A DNA stretch of 64,000 nucleotides from Allobosea sp. BH3 (lineage in GTDB: Bacteria; Pseudomonadota; Alphaproteobacteria; Rhizobiales; Beijerinckiaceae): the NCBI RefSeq assembly GCF_025499465.1, contig NZ_JAIMCA010000004.1:248001-312000 (forward strand), in the 5' to 3' direction. Each line of letters starts with the position of its first letter. Positions within the stretch are counted from its first letter, which is position 1. The position numbers and the translations under genes were made by a program. The notes under the pieces are model-generated. The model had not been told where the DNA came from. It saw nothing but the letters and a program-made list of their open reading frames with translations, and searched no databases. Positions 15,862 to 24,665 of the stretch are shown here, in pieces.

Positions 15862-17625
15862 TCAAACCAGCTGCTTGCCCTTGGCGTCGATGATCAGACC
15901 GGTATCGCCTTCGAAATCCGGCAGGATCATCTCGTTATGCGCCTTGCCCGACGGGATCATCGGGAAGCAGTTCTCTTCCTTCGCCACCAGGCAGTCGAAG
16001 ATCACGGGCTTGGGCGTATCGATCATCTCCATGATCGCATCGTCCAGCTCGGCGGGGTCGTCGCAGCGAATGCCATGGCCGCCATAGGCTTCCGCCAGCT
16101 TCACGAAATCGGGCAGCGATTGCGAGTAGCTCTCCGAATAGCGCCCGCCATGCAGCAGCTCCTGCCACTGCCGCACCATGCCCATGTATTCGTTGTTAAG
16201 GATGAAGATCTTGACCGGCAGGCGATACTGCACCGCCGTCGACATCTCCTGCATGTTCATCAGGATCGAGGCCTCGCCGGCGACGTCGATGACGAGCGCC
16301 TTGGGATGCTTCATCTGCACGCCGATCGCCGCCGGCAGGCCGTAGCCCATCGTGCCGAGGCCTCCCGAGGTCATCCAGCGGTTCGGCTCCTGGAACTGGA
16401 GATACTGCGCCGCCCACATCTGGTGCTGCCCGACCTCGGTCGTGATGTAGGTATCGCGATCCTTGGTCAGCGCGTGAAGGCGTTCGAGCGCATATTGCGG
16501 CTTGATGATGCTGTCGGAGCGCTTGTAAGCGAGGCTCTTGCGCCCGCGCCAGCCATCGATCTGCGTCCACCATGCGGCAAGCGCGGTCTTGTCGACCTGC
16601 GCGCCACTCTCGCGCCAGATGCGGACCATGTCCTCCAGCACATGCGCGCAGTCGCCGACGATGCCGATATCGACCTTGACCGTCTTGTTGATCGAGGACG
16701 GATCGATGTCGATGTGGATCTTCTTCGAGCGCGGCGAGAAGCCATCGATCCGCCCGGTGATCCGGTCGTCGAAGCGCGCCCCGATATTGATCATGACGTC
16801 GCAGTCATGCATGGCGAGGTTGGCCTCGTAGGTGCCGTGCATGCCCAGCATTCCGAGCCACTGCTTGTCGGCGGCCGGGAAGGCACCGAGTCCCATCAGC
16901 GTCGAGGTCACCGGATAGCCAGTCAGCCGCGCCAGCTCCCTGAGCAGTGCCGACGCATGCGGGCCCGCGTTGATGACGCCGCCGCCGGTGTAGAAGACAG
17001 GCTTCTTGGCGGCTGCGATCAGCTCGACCGCCGCCTTGATCTTCTCGATGTCGCCCTTGACCACCGGGCGGTAGGTCTTGTGCTGGTTGTCGCGCGGGCG
17101 GCTATAGGCGCCCGTCGCGAACTGCACGTCCTTCGGGATGTCGATGACGACCGGGCCCGGCCGGCCGTTGGCGGCGACGTAGAAGGCCTCGTGCAGGATG
17201 CGCGGCAGGTCATGGATGCTCTTCACCAGATAATTGTGCTTGGTGCAGGAGCGGGTGATGCCGACCGTGTCGCATTCCTGGAACGCGTCCGACCCGATCA
17301 GATGCGTCGGCACCTGCCCCGTGATGACGACGAGGGGGATCGAGTCGAGCAGCGCGTCGGTCAGGCCGGTGACTGCGTTGGTCGCGCCGGGGCCCGAGGT
17401 CACGAGCACGCAGCCGACTTTGCCGGGCGCGGAGCGGGCATAACCCTCGGCCGCGTGCACGGCGCCCTGCTCGTGACGGACGAGCACGTGCTTCACCGCC
17501 TCCTGCTGGAAGAGCGCGTCGTAAATCGGAAGTACGGCCCCGCCGGGATAGCCGAACAGATGCTCGACACCCTGGTCCTGAAGCGCGCGGACGACCATCT
17601 CGGCTCCGGTCATCATCTCGCTCAT
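15862..17625 (-). CDS. ilvB: Acetolactate synthase large (catalytic) subunit
   Basis: Catalyses the ThDP-dependent condensation of two pyruvates, or pyruvate with 2-oxobutyrate, the first common step to valine, leucine and isoleucine. The 587-residue protein has the catalytic Glu region (VRHEQGAVHAAEGYAR near residue 45), the FAD/central domain (ARFDDRITG) and the C-terminal ThDP domain. In the Mg-binding motif the usual GDGS/GDAS reads GEAS, followed by LMNMQEM and LNNEYMGMV. The start at 17625 has a strong GAGGAG site; a TTG further upstream falls in the attenuator T-run. Expression is probably controlled by the leader-peptide attenuator just upstream. Confidence 0.96.
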   Translation of the reverse strand: MSEMMTGAEMVVRALQDQGVEHLFGYPGGAVLPIYDALFQQEAVKHVLVRHEQGAVHAAEGYARSAPGKVGCVLVTSGPGATNAVTGLTDALLDSIPLVVITGQVPTHLIGSDAFQECDTVGITRSCTKHNYLVKSIHDLPRILHEAFYVAANGRPGPVVIDIPKDVQFATGAYSRPRDNQHKTYRPVVKGDIEKIKAAVELIAAAKKPVFYTGGGVINAGPHASALLRELARLTGYPVTSTLMGLGAFPAADKQWLGMLGMHGTYEANLAMHDCDVMINIGARFDDRITGRIDGFSPRSKKIHIDIDPSSINKTVKVDIGIVGDCAHVLEDMVRIWRESGAQVDKTALAAWWTQIDGWRGRKSLAYKRSDSIIKPQYALERLHALTKDRDTYITTEVGQHQMWAAQYLQFQEPNRWMTSGGLGTMGYGLPAAIGVQMKHPKALVIDVAGEASILMNMQEMSTAVQYRLPVKIFILNNEYMGMVRQWQELLHGGRYSESYSQSLPDFVKLAEAYGGHGIRCDDPAELDDAIMEMIDTPKPVIFDCLVAKEENCFPMIPSGKAHNEMILPDFEGDTGLIIDAKGKQLV

Positions 17626-17677
17626 AACGCTCTCCTCGGGCTGTTCTTCTGATTGGATTGTCTGGGATGCGGGCAAT

Positions 17678-17700
17678 AAAAAAGGCCCTCGGAGGGGCCT
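17678..17700 (-). terminator. Attenuator terminator of ilvB
   Basis: A GC-rich stem (AGGCCC with GGGCCT) is followed on the minus strand by six T residues at 17678-17683, about 50 bp before the ilvB start. Its upstream arm can pair instead with GGGGCC at 17742-17747, which would prevent termination. Confidence 0.85.
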
Positions 17701-17782
17701 GGGCGTGCGCTGGCGTCGGGGACGCCCGGTTCGTTGAAACCGGCCCCTACCAGCGCACCTGTACGATAATAAGCTTGCGCAT
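17694..17782 (-). promoter_or_regulatory. Leader-peptide attenuator controlling ilvB
   Basis: The transcribed leader holds an 11-codon peptide rich in Leu/Ile/Val, a stem 1:2 and an intrinsic terminator. In stem 1:2, GTGCGCTGG inside the peptide codons (17750-17758) pairs with CCAGCGCAC (17705-17713). GGGGCC at 17742-17747 can pair with GGCCCC at 17694-17699, the upstream arm of the terminator, giving the antiterminator. A ribosome stalled on the Leu-Ile-Ile-Val codons would break stem 1:2 and favour the antiterminator, as in classical ilv attenuation. Confidence 0.85.
17747..17782 (-). CDS. ilvB leader peptide
   Basis: A short open frame encoding MRKLIIVQVRW then a TAG stop, preceded by AAGGA eleven bases upstream. 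Five of the eleven codons are Leu, Ile or Val, the end products of the pathway. The peptide probably has no function of its own; its translation rate senses charged tRNAs and controls the attenuator that follows. Confidence 0.85.
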   Translation of the reverse strand: MRKLIIVQVRW

Positions 17783-17813
17783 CGCGCGATCGATCCTTGG
17801 CGGAAGTTGCGAA

Positions 17814-17842
17814 ACGCTAGCGGAGCGCCGCAAGCCGGTCAA
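17814..17842 (-). promoter_or_regulatory. Candidate ilvB promoter
   Basis: On the minus strand, TTGACC (17837-17842) and TAGCGT (17814-17819) are spaced by 17 bp, a fair match to a housekeeping sigma promoter. Transcription would start about 25 bp before the leader peptide. Confidence 0.5.
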
Positions 17843-17946
17843 GCGCAAACATGGTTTCCCGACCGTGAGCATCGGCCCGGGAGCAGCCTGCCCCTGGGGA
17901 ACGCTTTTTCAACCCCTGGTTTCATAGATTTTGCGCTGGGATCGGG

Positions 17947-19413
17947 ATGGACATGTATTACGAGGTTCACAGCGAGAATATCGCCGCGCGCGGGCATGCG
18001 CCGCAGGTCGCGGAGCTGCTGACGCGCTTCGCTCTTCATACGCGTGAAGACGGCCTTGTTTCGCATGAAAGCTTCACCTCCGACGTGTTCGCCGCCTTCG
18101 GCGAGGAGCTGATGGTCCTCGCCCCGACGGCCGACGGCGATTACCGCTGGACCCACTACGGACGCGAGATCGTGCGCTATGCCGGCGGCACGCGGCTGGG
18201 GGAGACCGTTTCGGGAATGCGCCCGCAGGTTGCACGCTTCACGATCGACTGCCTCACGCAAACGCTCGCGGAGAACCGGCCGCTCTATACGATCCACCGC
18301 TCGAGCAGCACGGTGCGCGTCGCCCTCTGGGAGCGGCTGCTGCTGCCGACGACGGACCGCGCCGGCGGCCGCCATGTGGTCGCCTTCAGCCGGCCGCTGC
18401 GGTTCCGCGAGGATTTGCTCGATGCCGTGCTCGAAACCTCGCCCAGCGGCATCGTGGCCTTGCGCGCGCTGCGGGACGAGGCAGGCTGCATCGAGCAGGT
18501 TGTCATAGTCACCGCCAACCAGCGCGCTTCGGAGCTGTGCGGGCGCCCGGATATCGACCTGCTCGACACCGACGCCCGCGAGAGCCTGCCCTTTTTCGCC
18601 GACGCGGCGATCTGGCGCCGTTGCCGCCACGCCGTCGATCTGCAGCGCGCCGACACCATCGAAACCTCGATCACGCGGAACGGCGGCACAAGCTGGCTCA
18701 GGATCGCAGTGGCGCCAATCAGCGACGGGCTCCTGCTGACGCTGACCGACATTACCGACCTGACCATTGCCAACCAGACGCTGCAGCTGCGGGCCGCGAC
18801 GCTCGCGCTGGAGATCGGGCGGGAGCGCGCCACCCGCCGGGCCCTGTCCGAAGAGATCGGCCAGCGCGAGGAGCGCGAGCGGGAGCTCCGCCGCCTCGCC
18901 GAGACCGATCCGCTGACCGCGTTGCTCAACCGCCGCTCCTTTACCGAGAAGGCTAACGCCGACATCGCCAGGGTGACGGCGGCGGGCGGTGACATCGCGC
19001 TGATCATCGTCGATCTGGACCACTTCAAGCAGGTCAACGACACGCATGGCCATCCGGCGGGCGACGCCGTCATCCGCGCGTTCGCCGATCTGCTGCTCGG
19101 CTTGTTCCGCGGCGAAAGCAATCTCGTCGGCCGCTTCGGCGGCGAGGAATTCGCGATCCTGCTGCAGGATTGCGACCTGGGCTCCGCCAGCGCCGAGGCC
19201 CGGAGGATCCAGGAGGCGCTGGCCGCCCGCGCGCTGCCGGTCTCGGAAACGCTCGCCCTCAAGGTGACGGCGAGCTTCGGCGTCGCGATGCGCCTGCCCC
19301 GCGAGGGGTTGCCCTGCCTGATGGCGCGTGCCGACCAGGCGCTCTACCGGGCCAAGAGCGAAGGCCGCAACCGCCTCGGCATCGCCGGGCCCGACGCGGC
19401 TGCCGCCGCCTGA
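17947..19413 (+). CDS. GGDEF diguanylate cyclase with N-terminal sensory region
   Basis: A 488-residue cytoplasmic protein. The last 170 residues form a GGDEF domain that makes cyclic di-GMP from two GTP: DPLTALLNRRSF, VDLDHFKQVNDTHGH and the active-site signature GGEEF are all intact, so it should be active. The first 160 residues and a following PAS-like region (about 160-270) are probably sensory. A coiled coil rich in Arg/Glu at about 280-320 links them. No membrane segment or EAL domain is seen. An RxxD inhibitory site before GGEEF is not evident. It is divergent from ilvB and probably monocistronic. Confidence 0.92.
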   Translation: MDMYYEVHSENIAARGHAPQVAELLTRFALHTREDGLVSHESFTSDVFAAFGEELMVLAPTADGDYRWTHYGREIVRYAGGTRLGETVSGMRPQVARFTIDCLTQTLAENRPLYTIHRSSSTVRVALWERLLLPTTDRAGGRHVVAFSRPLRFREDLLDAVLETSPSGIVALRALRDEAGCIEQVVIVTANQRASELCGRPDIDLLDTDARESLPFFADAAIWRRCRHAVDLQRADTIETSITRNGGTSWLRIAVAPISDGLLLTLTDITDLTIANQTLQLRAATLALEIGRERATRRALSEEIGQREERERELRRLAETDPLTALLNRRSFTEKANADIARVTAAGGDIALIIVDLDHFKQVNDTHGHPAGDAVIRAFADLLLGLFRGESNLVGRFGGEEFAILLQDCDLGSASAEARRIQEALAARALPVSETLALKVTASFGVAMRLPREGLPCLMARADQALYRAKSEGRNRLGIAGPDAAAAA

Positions 19414-19444
19414 TCGTGCCCCATACCGAAAACCAGCCGGCGCC

Positions 19445-20386
19445 TTAGCCTTCGAGCCCCGCCAGCGCCGCGCCGAGCGCGTCGCTCGGCGAGACGGCTT
19501 GCCAGCCGGCCATCTGGTGGCGGAACCAGGTGACCTGCCGCTTGGCATAGGCACGCGTATCCGCCTGCCCGCGCAGGATCGCCTCCGCCAGCGAGATCTC
19601 GCCGTCGAGATGGGCGATCAGCCCCGGCACGCCATGGGCGCGCATGATCGGCAGCAACGGGTCGAGCCCGCGCGCCTTCAGCCGTGAGACCTCGTCGAGC
19701 GCGCCCGCCTCGATCATCGCCTCGAAGCGGCTGTCGATCTGCCGCCGTACCGTCTCCCGCTCCGGATGGATGAAGAGCCGCAGCAACCCTTCCTCGCCGA
19801 GCGGCCCGGGTTCACGCTCGCCCTGGAAGCTGGCAAGCGACCGCCCCGTTGCCTCGAACACCTCCAGCGCACGCATGATCCGCATCCGGTCGGAAGGTTT
19901 CAGCCGCTCGGCCATCGCCGGATCGACACGCGCGAGCTCCGCATGGAGCGCCACCGTCTCCAGCCCTTCGGCACGCATGCGGAAGGCCGCGCGCACGGCC
20001 TCGGGCACGGGCGGCATGGCCGAGAAACCTTCCGTCACCGCCTTGAAATAGAGCCCCGTCCCACCGACGAGGATCGGGAGGCGCCCCTCCCCCCGCAATT
20101 CGCCGAGCAGTGCCGTGACATCGCTGGCGTAGCGCATCGCGGAGTAGTTCACCGCCCCATCGACATGGCCATAGAGCCGGTGCGGAACCATCGCCTCTTC
20201 CGCCTCGCTCGGCCGGGCGGTGAGGATGCGCAGATCTGCATAGACCTGCATGGAATCGGCGTTGACGACCACTCCGCCGGTCCGCCGCGCGATCTCGATC
20301 GCCAGCGCGGACTTGCCGCTGGCAGTTGGACCTGCGATGAGCACCGCCCTGATCCTTTCCCCCTGCCGCACCCCGGTCCTCGCCAT
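19445..20386 (-). CDS. miaA: tRNA dimethylallyltransferase
   Basis: Transfers a dimethylallyl group to A37 of tRNAs that read codons starting with U, the first step of ms2i6A formation. The 313-residue protein has the P-loop [10 protein letters not shown] near residue 20, the NADSMQVY motif, [10 protein letters not shown] and the C-terminal WFRHQM segment. The ATG at 20386 overlaps the serB ATG on the other strand by two bases (shared CATG). A GTG four or five codons further in could be the real start and would relieve the overlap. Confidence 0.95.
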   Translation of the reverse strand: MARTGVRQGERIRAVLIAGPTASGKSALAIEIARRTGGVVVNADSMQVYADLRILTARPSEAEEAMVPHRLYGHVDGAVNYSAMRYASDVTALLGELRGEGRLPILVGGTGLYFKAVTEGFSAMPPVPEAVRAAFRMRAEGLETVALHAELARVDPAMAERLKPSDRMRIMRALEVFEATGRSLASFQGEREPGPLGEEGLLRLFIHPERETVRRQIDSRFEAMIEAGALDEVSRLKARGLDPLLPIMRAHGVPGLIAHLDGEISLAEAILRGQADTRAYAKRQVTWFRHQMAGWQAVSPSDALGAALAGLEG

Positions 20387-21272
20387 GTTCGTCGCCACAC
20401 TCGTATCCGCCCATGGCCAGGCGCTGGTGAGCGAGGCCGTTCTGGCCGGGCTCGCCCGCAGCGTTCCGGGCATCGCCCGCACGGCCGCTCTCGACGGCGC
20501 CATCGCCGCCGACCTCTTCGCGGAAGCCATCGACGCGCGCAAGCTCGAAGCTGACATCCGCTCCGCGCTGGCGGACGCGCCGATCGACGTCATCGTCCAG
20601 CCGGTGGCGACGCGCCGCAAGGCGCTGTTCCTCGCCGACATGGATTCGACCATGATCGGCCAGGAATGCATCGACGAACTCGCCGATGTCGTCGGGCTGA
20701 AGGAGCATGTCGCCGCTATCACCGAGCGCGCCATGCGCGGCGAGATTGCCTTCGAGCCGGCGTTGCGGGAGCGCGTCGCCCTGCTCAAGGGCGTGCCGCT
20801 CGGCGTCGTCGAGGAGATCATTCAGAACCGCATCACCCTGACGCCGGGCGGGCGCGAGCTCGTCCGCACCATGCGCGCCCATGGCGGCTACACCGCACTG
20901 GTCTCGGGCGGTTTCACCGTCTTCACCGGCCCGATCAGTGCCGTGATCGGCTTCGACGAGCATCGCTCCAACCTGCTGCTGGCGGACGACGGCATCCTGC
21001 GCGGCGAGGTCGCCGAACCGATCCTCGGCAAGCAGGCCAAGCTCGACGCCCTCGTCGAGCTGCGCGCTCGCTTCAACCTCGCTCCGGAAGCGACGCTCGC
21101 CGTCGGCGACGGCGCCAACGATCTCGCCATGCTGGGCGAAGCGGGGCTCGGCGCCGCCTTCCGCGCCAAGCCGGCGGTTGCGGCCGCGGCCGACGCCCGC
21201 CTCGACCACGCCGATCTCACCGCGCTGCTTTACGCGCAGGGCTATGCGGGTAGCGAGATCGTCCGGGACTGA
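20385..21272 (+). CDS. serB: Phosphoserine phosphatase
   Basis: Catalyses the last step of serine synthesis, O-phosphoserine to serine, as a HAD-superfamily phosphatase. The 295-residue protein has an N-terminal ACT-like region followed by the HAD motifs: [10 protein letters not shown] (nucleophile Asp), SGGFT (motif II Ser), a motif III Lys in GKQAK, and GDGANDL (motif IV). The family start is MFVATLV, which puts the ATG at 20385, overlapping the divergent miaA start by two bases. A dispersed palindrome follows the gene. Confidence 0.95.
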   Translation: MFVATLVSAHGQALVSEAVLAGLARSVPGIARTAALDGAIAADLFAEAIDARKLEADIRSALADAPIDVIVQPVATRRKALFLADMDSTMIGQECIDELADVVGLKEHVAAITERAMRGEIAFEPALRERVALLKGVPLGVVEEIIQNRITLTPGGRELVRTMRAHGGYTALVSGGFTVFTGPISAVIGFDEHRSNLLLADDGILRGEVAEPILGKQAKLDALVELRARFNLAPEATLAVGDGANDLAMLGEAGLGAAFRAKPAVAAAADARLDHADLTALLYAQGYAGSEIVRD

Positions 21273-21275
21273 AAA

Positions 21276-21360
21276 GCGTCATTCTCGGGCTCGACCCGAG
21301 AACCTCGGGACCAGAAGGCACTGGTTGAAGAGATGCTCGGGTCAAGCCCGAGCATGACGC
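21276..21360. repeat. Dispersed intergenic palindrome, copy 3
   Basis: GCGTCATTCTCGGGC at 21276-21290 and its near-complement GCCCGAGCATGACGC at 21346-21360, with further inner inverted repeats around CTCGACCCGAGAACC. It lies between serB and the cupin gene, which converge here. Confidence 0.8.
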
Positions 21361-21445
21361 GGTGGTAAGCCAAACGACAAAGGGCGGCCCCGCCGCATCT
21401 TCGCTCGCTCCGTCCGGGATGACCCGCGTTTCGGAGGGGAACCGT

Positions 21446-21787
21446 TCAGTCGACGATGAAGAGCTTCGCGCCGGTCTTCGTCGCGGAGCGATGCGCCTCG
21501 GCGCCATCGGCGACCTGATAGCTCATGCCGGCTCTGAGCGGCATCACACGCCCATCGGCGAGCGTGGTCTCCATCTCACCATCGAGGCACAGGATGATGT
21601 GCCCCTTCGAGCACCAGTGATCTGCGACGTAGCCCGGCGAGTATTCGACCATCCGCACCCGGATGCGGTTCTCTTCGGGGCCGAAATACTGGACCCGCCA
21701 GGTCGCTTCGCCGCTGTCGCCGGCATGATGCTCCGGCGGAACAGTCGACCAGTCCGTGGTCACGAAGGGAATCTCGCTGATCTTCAT
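21446..21787 (-). CDS. DHCW-motif cupin fold protein
   Basis: A small cupin of about 113 residues carrying the DHWCSKGHIILCLDGE motif that names the DHCW-motif cupins. This is followed by the second cupin motif region (PLRAGMSYQV). The single-domain beta barrel probably binds a metal or a small ligand; the function is unknown. The ATG at 21787 (MKISEIPF) is chosen from family length; one seven codons earlier (21808) is possible. The terminator of the Deg protease gene lies directly upstream of the start. Confidence 0.85.
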   Translation of the reverse strand: MKISEIPFVTTDWSTVPPEHHAGDSGEATWRVQYFGPEENRIRVRMVEYSPGYVADHWCSKGHIILCLDGEMETTLADGRVMPLRAGMSYQVADGAEAHRSATKTGAKLFIVD

Positions 21788-21809
21788 CTCGATCTCCGAA
21801 CGAGGCATG

Positions 21810-21837
21810 AAAAAGGGCGGCCTCGCAGGGCCGCCCT
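21810..21837 (-). terminator. Terminator of the Deg protease gene
   Basis: A 9-bp stem (AGGGCGGCC and GGCCGCCCT) is followed on the minus strand by five T residues. It ends the thyA-to-protease run and sits right before the cupin gene on the same strand. Confidence 0.8.
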
Positions 21838-21867
21838 GATCCCTTAACCTGAAACGAGCAAGACAGC

Positions 21868-23385
21868 TCAGTTCATCGACACCGCGACGAAGCGAACCTC
21901 GCCCTGCCCGTTCGAGACGAGCAGCAGCGCCGACTTCTTGCCTTCCTTCTTCAGCGCGTCGAGCCGCTTGGTCACGTCCTGCGGCGCGTTGACGGGCTCC
22001 TGACCGACTTCGACGATCAGCTCGCCGACCTGGATGCGCTTGTCGGCCGCATTCGAATTGGCGTCGACCTTGGTGATGACGACGCCCTTGAGGCCGTCCT
22101 TGATCGAATAGCGCTTCTTCAGCTCGTCGGTCTGCGGCGAGAATTCGAGGCCGAGCGCGCTGGTCACCGCGGGCTTGGCCGGCTCCGCAGCCGGCTTGTT
22201 GGCCGAGGCGGTCTGGACCTTCTCGCCATCCTCGAGCCGGCCGAGCTTGACCGTCTTCTGCTCTTCCTTGCCCTTCCGGACGATGGAGACCGGCACGTCC
22301 TTGCCGACGGGCGTCGCCGCGACGATGCGCGGCAGGTCGCGCGAATCCTTCACGTCCTTGCCGTCGAACTTGACGATCACGTCACCGGTTTCGAGGCCGG
22401 CCGGCTTTGCCGGGCCCTTGTCGTCGATGCCGGCGATGAGCGCGCCGCGCGCCGTGCCGAGCCCGAGCGCCTCGGCGGTGGCGTCGTCGACGCTCTGGAT
22501 GCGCACACCGAGCCAGCCGCGCCGCGTCTCGCCGAACTCACGCAGCTGATCGACGATGTTGGTGGCCAGCGACGACGGCACGGCGAAGCCGATGCCGACC
22601 GAGCCGCCGGTCGGCGACAGGATCGCCGTGTTGATGCCGATGACCTCGCCCGCCATGTTGAACAGCGGCCCGCCCGAGTTGCCCTTGTTGATGGCTGCGT
22701 CGGTCTGGATATAGGTATCGTAAGGCCCCTGGCTGATGTCGCGGTTGCGGGCCGAGACGATGCCGGACGACACCGAGCCGCCGAGGCCGAACGGATTGCC
22801 GATCGCCATGACGGGGTCGCCGATCCGCATCTTGTCGGAATCGCCGAACTTCACGGCCGGCAGAGGCTTGTCGTGCTTCACACGCAGCACGGCGATGTCG
22901 ACCTTGCTGTCCTTGCCGATGACTTCGGCCTTGAGGCGCAGTCCGTCACCGAACACCACCGTGATCTCGTTGGCGTCGCCGATGACGTGGTTGTTGGTCA
23001 CCACGATGCCCGAAGCATCGATCACGAACCCCGAACCGGCCGATTGCGAGCGGCGCTGCTGGGGCGCCTGGCGCTCGCCCTGCTGGTTGCGGCGGTTGAA
23101 GAATTCCTCGAACAGATCGCCGAAGGGCGTATCGGGGCCGAGCTGCGGCAATTGCGGCAGGTTGCGGCCCTTCTGGTCGTTGGTGGTCACGGCAGCGATG
23201 TTGACCACCGCCGGCATGACCCTGTCGACGAGGTCGGCGAGAGAGGTCTGGCCCGTCAGCAGCGGCGTGTTCGCCTGCGCCGGCCGCGGCGCCAGGACCG
23301 GCGCAGCCATCAGCGCGAGACCGGCGACGCCGGCGGCGAACGCAATGCGGAGAGGCCGGTCTGCGAAAACGGTTTTCAATGCCAT
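21868..23385 (-). CDS. Do/DegP-family periplasmic serine protease
   Basis: A trypsin-like protease/chaperone of about 505 residues that degrades misfolded envelope proteins. It has a signal sequence (about residues 1-38, ending near PAQA). The catalytic triad is visible: His in VVTNNHVIGDA, Asp in SKVDIAVLRV and Ser in INKGNSGGPLFN. Two PDZ domains follow (about residues 290-380 and 410-500). The ATG at 23385 with an AGGA site is chosen. It follows hflK, hflC and DUF2065 on the same strand, a conserved order in this group. The precise paralogue name (DegP, DegQ or MucD) is not certain. Confidence 0.92.
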   Translation of the reverse strand: MALKTVFADRPLRIAFAAGVAGLALMAAPVLAPRPAQANTPLLTGQTSLADLVDRVMPAVVNIAAVTTNDQKGRNLPQLPQLGPDTPFGDLFEEFFNRRNQQGERQAPQQRRSQSAGSGFVIDASGIVVTNNHVIGDANEITVVFGDGLRLKAEVIGKDSKVDIAVLRVKHDKPLPAVKFGDSDKMRIGDPVMAIGNPFGLGGSVSSGIVSARNRDISQGPYDTYIQTDAAINKGNSGGPLFNMAGEVIGINTAILSPTGGSVGIGFAVPSSLATNIVDQLREFGETRRGWLGVRIQSVDDATAEALGLGTARGALIAGIDDKGPAKPAGLETGDVIVKFDGKDVKDSRDLPRIVAATPVGKDVPVSIVRKGKEEQKTVKLGRLEDGEKVQTASANKPAAEPAKPAVTSALGLEFSPQTDELKKRYSIKDGLKGVVITKVDANSNAADKRIQVGELIVEVGQEPVNAPQDVTKRLDALKKEGKKSALLLVSNGQGEVRFVAVSMN

Positions 23386-23531
23386 AGGGTCCTCATGACG
23401 GAAAAATGCGGGCCTGTCGGGCAGGCGTTCGATGCTGGCTTGGGCGCCAGACATTGAACCCCGAAATGCGGCGGAAGGGCGACGCACGATCGTGTCATCG
23501 AACGCGATCGCCCTGCCTTACTGTTATTCTA

Positions 23532-23720
23532 TCAGACCCCGCGCACCAGCCATACCAGGATCACGCCCAGCACGGCCGAGGCGATGCCGATGAGCCGCAT
23601 CCGTTCGGCCGGCGTCTCCGCCGCGCTCCTGAGGGCATCCTTCGCCAAATGCGGGATCGCGGCGAAGAGGATGCCCTCGATAGCGAAGACCAGACCGAGC
23701 GCCGCGATGAAATCCCGCAT
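23532..23720 (-). CDS. DUF2065 family small membrane protein
   Basis: A 62-residue protein with two hydrophobic helices (FIAALGLVFAIEGILFAAIP and LIGIASAVLGVILVWLV) joined by a short polar loop. The family is typically found beside hflC in proteobacteria, as here, 18 bp downstream. The role is unknown but the context suggests a link with the HflKC-FtsH membrane quality-control complex. Confidence 0.85.
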   Translation of the reverse strand: MRDFIAALGLVFAIEGILFAAIPHLAKDALRSAAETPAERMRLIGIASAVLGVILVWLVRGV

Positions 23721-23738
23721 CGGGTCGCTCCGCCGGGA

Positions 23739-24665
23739 TCAGGGCCGCGCGGGCGCAGGCGCTGACGGCGTCGCCGCAGCCCCGCCGTCGCGCTGCGCGG
23801 TCGGACCGTTGAAGAAGCGGAAGAACGGCGAATCGGGCGAAAGCACCATCCGCGTGTCTCCCGGCTTGATGCTGGCCTCATAGGCCTGCATCGACCGATA
23901 GAACGAGAAGAACTCCGGATCCTGGCCGAAAGCCTCGGCGAAGACCTTGTTGCGTTCTGCCTCGCCCTGGCCGCGGATCACGTCCGAGTTCTGCTGTGCC
24001 TCGGCGACGATGACCGTCGCGTCCCTGTCGGCCCGCGCCCGGATCTCCTGCGCCTGCTGGCCACCCAGCGCGCGCGCCTCGGCCGCCTCGCGCTGGCGTT
24101 CGGTCTGCATGCGCTGGAAGACTGCGGCCGAGTTCGCCGCCGGCAGGTCGACACGGCGCAGCCGGACATCCACCACCGTCATGCCGAAGCGGGTCGCCTC
24201 GCGGTTCACGTCGTCCCGGATGCGGTTCATCAGCCGCGAGCGCTCCGTGCGGACCATCGCGGTGAAGCTAGCCTCCGCAAGAACGGAGCGGACATTACCG
24301 TTCACGATCGAAGCCAGCTGCGAATTGGCCCGCGGGATGTTGTTGACCGCCTGGTAGAAGCGCAGCGGATCGGAAATGCGGTAGCGCGTGAAGGCATCGA
24401 CAACGAGCCGCTTCTGGTCCGAGGCGATGATTTCCTGCGCCGGCAGGTCCAGATCGAGGATGCGGTTGTCGAGCAGGGTCACCGTCTCGATCGGCGCGAA
24501 CCACTTGAAGTAGAGGCCCGGCTCGGTCTTGACGGCGCGCACCGCGCCGAGGCGCAGCACGAGGGCGGACTGCGTCTGCGAAACCACGAAGGTGCAGGCG
24601 TAGAGCACCGCCGCGACGGCGACGACGGCGACAAAGAGCGCTGCGCGAAGGAAGGAGCCGTTCAT
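23739..24665 (-). CDS. hflC: FtsH modulator HflC
   Basis: A 308-residue SPFH/prohibitin-domain protein with one N-terminal membrane anchor (LFVAVVAVAAVLYACTFVVS). The rest faces the periplasm. It has the family pattern TQSALVLRLGAV, DLPAQEII near the start of the SPFH domain and an Ala/Glu/Arg-rich coiled coil (around RQREAAEARALGGQQAQEI). With HflK it forms a large cage around the FtsH protease and tunes its action on membrane proteins. Its start overlaps the hflK stop by 4 bp. Confidence 0.95.
   Translation of the reverse strand: MNGSFLRAALFVAVVAVAAVLYACTFVVSQTQSALVLRLGAVRAVKTEPGLYFKWFAPIETVTLLDNRILDLDLPAQEIIASDQKRLVVDAFTRYRISDPLRFYQAVNNIPRANSQLASIVNGNVRSVLAEASFTAMVRTERSRLMNRIRDDVNREATRFGMTVVDVRLRRVDLPAANSAAVFQRMQTERQREAAEARALGGQQAQEIRARADRDATVIVAEAQQNSDVIRGQGEAERNKVFAEAFGQDPEFFSFYRSMQAYEASIKPGDTRMVLSPDSPFFRFFNGPTAQRDGGAAATPSAPAPARP

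Noticed and set aside
17626..17676. Upstream TTG start for ilvB
   Set aside because: It falls next to the attenuator T-run and lacks a ribosome binding site; the ATG at 17625 has a strong one.
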